A stretch of DNA of 5,972 nucleotides, from contig CAJVXD010000087.1 of NCBI GenBank assembly GCA_913009675.1, positions 1 through 5,972 of the forward strand. Reading direction: 5' to 3'. Below the pieces are notes generated by a model. The model had not been told where the DNA came from. It ran no database searches and worked only from the letters and a program-made list of their open reading frames with translations. The stretch comes from an uncultured bacterium (lineage in GTDB: Bacteria; Omnitrophota; Gorgyraeia; Gorgyraeales; Gorgyraeaceae). Shown in pieces: positions 5,609 to 5,972 of the stretch; position 1 is the first letter of the stretch; each line of letters begins with the position of its first letter. A program made the translations under genes and the position numbers.

Positions 5609-5740
5609 TTAATCTTTCCTTGTTGCAATCATAATAATATTCGGGGCGAAATACCCTATATTGCCAAATCTCCTAACTCTTTCAGCCTTTGAAATCCAAT
5701 AAAATAAACCCCTTATTGTATAATTTTTCCAATCCATTTT
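5609..5740 (-). pseudogene. Methyltransferase-like C-terminal remnant upstream of asnB
   Basis: Minus-strand frame open from after TAA 5741-5743 to TAA 5609-5611. It reads MDWKNYTIRGLFYWISKAER, then RFGNIGYFAPN and the ending IIMIATRKD. It matches the 3528-3662 remnant through SK-ERV-RFGNIGYFAPN. The frame is the same as that of the gene fragment ending at 5801, separated from it by two in-frame stops (TAG 5801-5803, TAA 5741-5743); the second lies in a T6A6 homopolymer. It may be a small decayed gene end or a gene with a sequencing or assembly indel. Its stop is one base from the asnB ATG, and the asnB ribosome site lies inside it. Confidence 0.55.
5617..5621 (-). promoter_or_regulatory. asnB ribosome binding site
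   Basis: Minus-strand AAGGA, 9 bases before ATG 5607 and inside the codons of the preceding fragment. It decides the ATG start over the upstream TTG. Confidence 0.75.
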
Positions 5741-5800
5741 TTAAAAAACCTTGAACTTAGATAACTTACATTTCTCGTTAAACATCCTAATCGTATAAAC

Positions 5801-5972
5801 CTAAACAGCTTTTGCAACAAAAAGTATCATGTGTCCGCTAAGATAGTTAAGCACCGTAAGAGGTATTTTAAAAAAAATATTGCCCATATCTTCGGTAACC
5901 AAAAAACTATATGCTAAATTTTTGAATGGAGAGCCGTGTCTAGCTATATTCTGGTTATCGCCATTCTTATCT
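5801..5972 (-). CDS. C-terminal part of an unrecognised protein, runs off the window
   Basis: An open minus-strand frame enters at the right edge and ends at TAG 5801-5803, giving about 56 residues with regular protein character (HGSPFKNLAYSFLVTEDMGN, then LTVLNYLSGHMILFVAKAV). The GHMILFVAKA ending is similar to the last beta-strand of many class I SAM-dependent methyltransferases, which would fit the neighbouring fragments, but the piece is too short to assign. The start and any catalytic motifs lie outside the window. Confidence 0.5.
   Translation of the reverse strand, partial: DKNGDNQNIARHGSPFKNLAYSFLVTEDMGNIFFKIPLTVLNYLSGHMILFVAKAV

Noticed and set aside
5608..5628. TTG start at 5628 for asnB
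   Set aside because: Class II glutaminase domains need Cys at position 2 after Met; ATG 5607 gives MCGIC and has a well-spaced AAGGA.
1543..5972. CRISPR array, tRNA or rRNA gene
   Set aside because: No regularly spaced repeats and no cloverleaf or rRNA-like stretch were seen on reading both strands; a covariance search was not possible here.

Overview
The window is a chimeric metagenome-type contig and should not be read as one continuous piece of DNA. Two perfect, oppositely oriented copies of a 66-base Illumina TruSeq adapter (68-133 and 1464-1529, same index) bracket 134-1463. Each copy is followed outward by the homopolymer that appears when a read runs off the adapter (T17 at 51-67, A13 at 1530-1542). 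Three unrelated pieces are therefore joined: a 50-base scrap (1-50), a 1330-base adapter-bounded insert (134-1463), and the bulk of the contig (1543-5972).

The insert carries two plus-strand genes of phage or prophage type. The first is a ParB/Srx-fold protein ending in a zinc-ribbon-like CxCPxCG. Overlapping it is a C5-cytosine DNA methyltransferase with motifs I, IV, VI and VIII; its C-terminus is cut off by the adapter.

All recognisable genes in the main piece (1543-5972) lie on the minus strand. Read in transcription order from the right edge they are: a truncated unrecognised C-terminus (5801-5972); a methyltransferase-like tail fragment (5609-5740); a complete class II asparagine synthetase, asnB (3700-5607); a second, homologous tail fragment (3528-3662); an AbiEi/AbiEii-type antitoxin-toxin pair with a 4-base ATGA overlap (2791-3375, 2069-2794), its own sigma70-like promoter and a rho-independent terminator; and a further nucleotidyltransferase gene (1543-1796) with its own promoter, whose 3' part is lost at the adapter junction. 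The asnB region looks like the edge of a surface-glycan or secondary-metabolism locus. The AbiE region looks like a small defence/toxin-antitoxin module.

The organism cannot be named from this window. Consensus TTGACA/TATACT promoters, AGGA-type ribosome sites and AT-leaning composition indicate a bacterium. The gene style would fit an uncultivated lineage such as Omnitrophota, but that is a low-confidence impression. The insert may come from a different genome, for example a phage in the same sample.

No convincing new multi-gene system is present, and the most striking structure (the long inverted repeat) is an artefact. The biological observations most worth following are two. The AbiE operon and the neighbouring nucleotidyltransferase have leaders of identical geometry, each with an 18-base inverted repeat ending 3 bases before the ATG. 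Homologous methyltransferase 3' ends lie on both sides of asnB.
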